Source: an uncultured Collinsella sp. (GTDB lineage Bacteria; Actinomycetota; Coriobacteriia; Coriobacteriales; Coriobacteriaceae). Taken from it: 7,222 nucleotides of DNA. Positions 7,036 to 7,222 of this stretch are shown one piece after another. Under the pieces are notes generated by a model that worked only from the letters and a program-made list of their open reading frames with translations, was not told the origin of the DNA and did no database searches. The translations under genes and the position numbers were made by a program. How positions within the stretch are numbered: position 1 is the stretch's first letter; each line of letters begins with the position of its first letter. The stretch spans positions 1 through 7,222 of the forward strand of contig CABUUB010000086.1 in NCBI GenBank assembly GCA_902494625.1, read 5' to 3'.

Positions 7036-7067
7036 GCCGCCCGTAGGCTTCGAGCGGCCTTTTCTTT
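7036..7067 (+). terminator. Hairpin in the rubrerythrin leader, terminator-like on the plus strand
   Basis: GCCGCCCG (7036-7043) pairs with CGAGCGGC (7051-7058), including one wobble pair, around a 7-nt loop. On the plus strand it is followed by CTTTTCTTT, as in a terminator pointing rightward, but no plus-strand gene ends here. On the minus strand it is a leader hairpin ending nine bases before the rubrerythrin ribosome site. It may block antisense transcription, stabilise the 5' end of the mRNA, or be a two-way terminator for the upstream gene. Confidence 0.4.
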
Positions 7068-7086
7068 AGGATGCCCTCATGTCGAA

Positions 7087-7118
7087 AATCTAAACCTTAC
7101 AATCCTGTTTTTCAGATT
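7087..7118. promoter_or_regulatory. Inverted repeat in the rubrerythrin upstream region
   Basis: AATCTAAA (7087-7094) and TTTCAGATT (7110-7118) form an imperfect inverted repeat with one extra base in one arm and a 15-bp spacer. It lies in the 114-bp gap where the rubrerythrin promoter should be. It does not match a standard PerR or Fur box. Possible operator, weakly supported. Confidence 0.25.
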
Positions 7119-7126
7119 CGGGCGGG

Positions 7127-7222
7127 CTACACGCTTAGCCAGCGGTCGCCCTCCACGCGACAAAAGCCCTCACGCTCCAAGTCGGCCAAAATGCCTGCGA
7201 CAAGATCGTGATTGACCGGCTC
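7127..7222 (-). CDS. C-terminal end of an unrecognised protein with a winged-helix-like tail
   Basis: Only the last 31 codons and the TAG stop are inside the window. They encode a segment of the form VNHDLVAGILADLEREGF followed by a short beta-like wing ending GDRWLSV. A helix with a leucine/aspartate pattern, then a G-F turn and a small wing, is typical of winged-helix ends. These occur in many DNA-binding regulators and also at the C-terminus of actinobacterial MutY adenine glycosylases. The fragment is too short to choose. It lies 114 bp upstream of rubrerythrin in the same direction. Confidence 0.6.
   Translation of the reverse strand, partial: EPVNHDLVAGILADLEREGFCRVEGDRWLSV

Noticed and set aside
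6383..7069. Plus-strand open frame of about 228 codons opposite rubrerythrin
   Set aside because: It runs through the 86-bp inverted repeat and is antisense to an unmistakable rubrerythrin. This is the usual shadow frame of a G/C-rich gene.

Overview
Genes, promoter-proximal elements and intrinsic terminators all lie on the minus strand, apart from one terminator-like hairpin pointing the other way. The DNA is GC-rich, and third codon positions are strongly G/C biased. Together with an anaerobe-type rubrerythrin and the overall protein style, this suggests a high-GC Actinomycetota gut anaerobe, most likely Coriobacteriia and close to Collinsella. That placement is inference from sequence style, not from a marker gene. 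The window looks like ordinary chromosome: I see no integrase, transposase, phage gene, tRNA, rRNA or CRISPR array.

Reading in the direction of transcription (right to left), the window holds: the last 31 codons of an unrecognised protein with a winged-helix-like end (7222-7127); rubrerythrin (7012-6473); a four-helix membrane protein of unknown function (6194-5562); a gene-free stretch of about 460 bp; a small single-helix membrane protein of unknown function (5098-4664); rmuC (4539-3184); an ABC exporter half-transporter (3056-1254); endonuclease III, nth (1190-525); and the first 122 codons of mfd (367-1, cut by the window edge).

Three of the eight genes concern DNA maintenance: mfd (transcription-coupled repair), nth (base excision of oxidised pyrimidines) and rmuC (a nuclease-like factor that limits rearrangement). 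Rubrerythrin removes peroxide. Repair of oxidative damage and peroxide removal fit an anaerobe exposed to oxygen, but terminators between the genes argue against one operon.

The most unusual structure is non-coding. The rubrerythrin gene and the four-helix membrane gene are each followed by the same two-part 3' module. The first part is an 86-bp inverted repeat. The second, 42-49 bp further on, is an intrinsic terminator whose 10-bp stem is identical in both copies. The two 86-bp elements have the same length and a shared 24-bp core differing at only two positions, with GCGAAGC at the exact centre. Their outer arms have unrelated sequences, yet each arm pairs with its partner (19 bp and 29 bp perfect). 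This looks like a dispersed structured repeat family whose fold is kept while the arm sequence changes. I know of no name for it.
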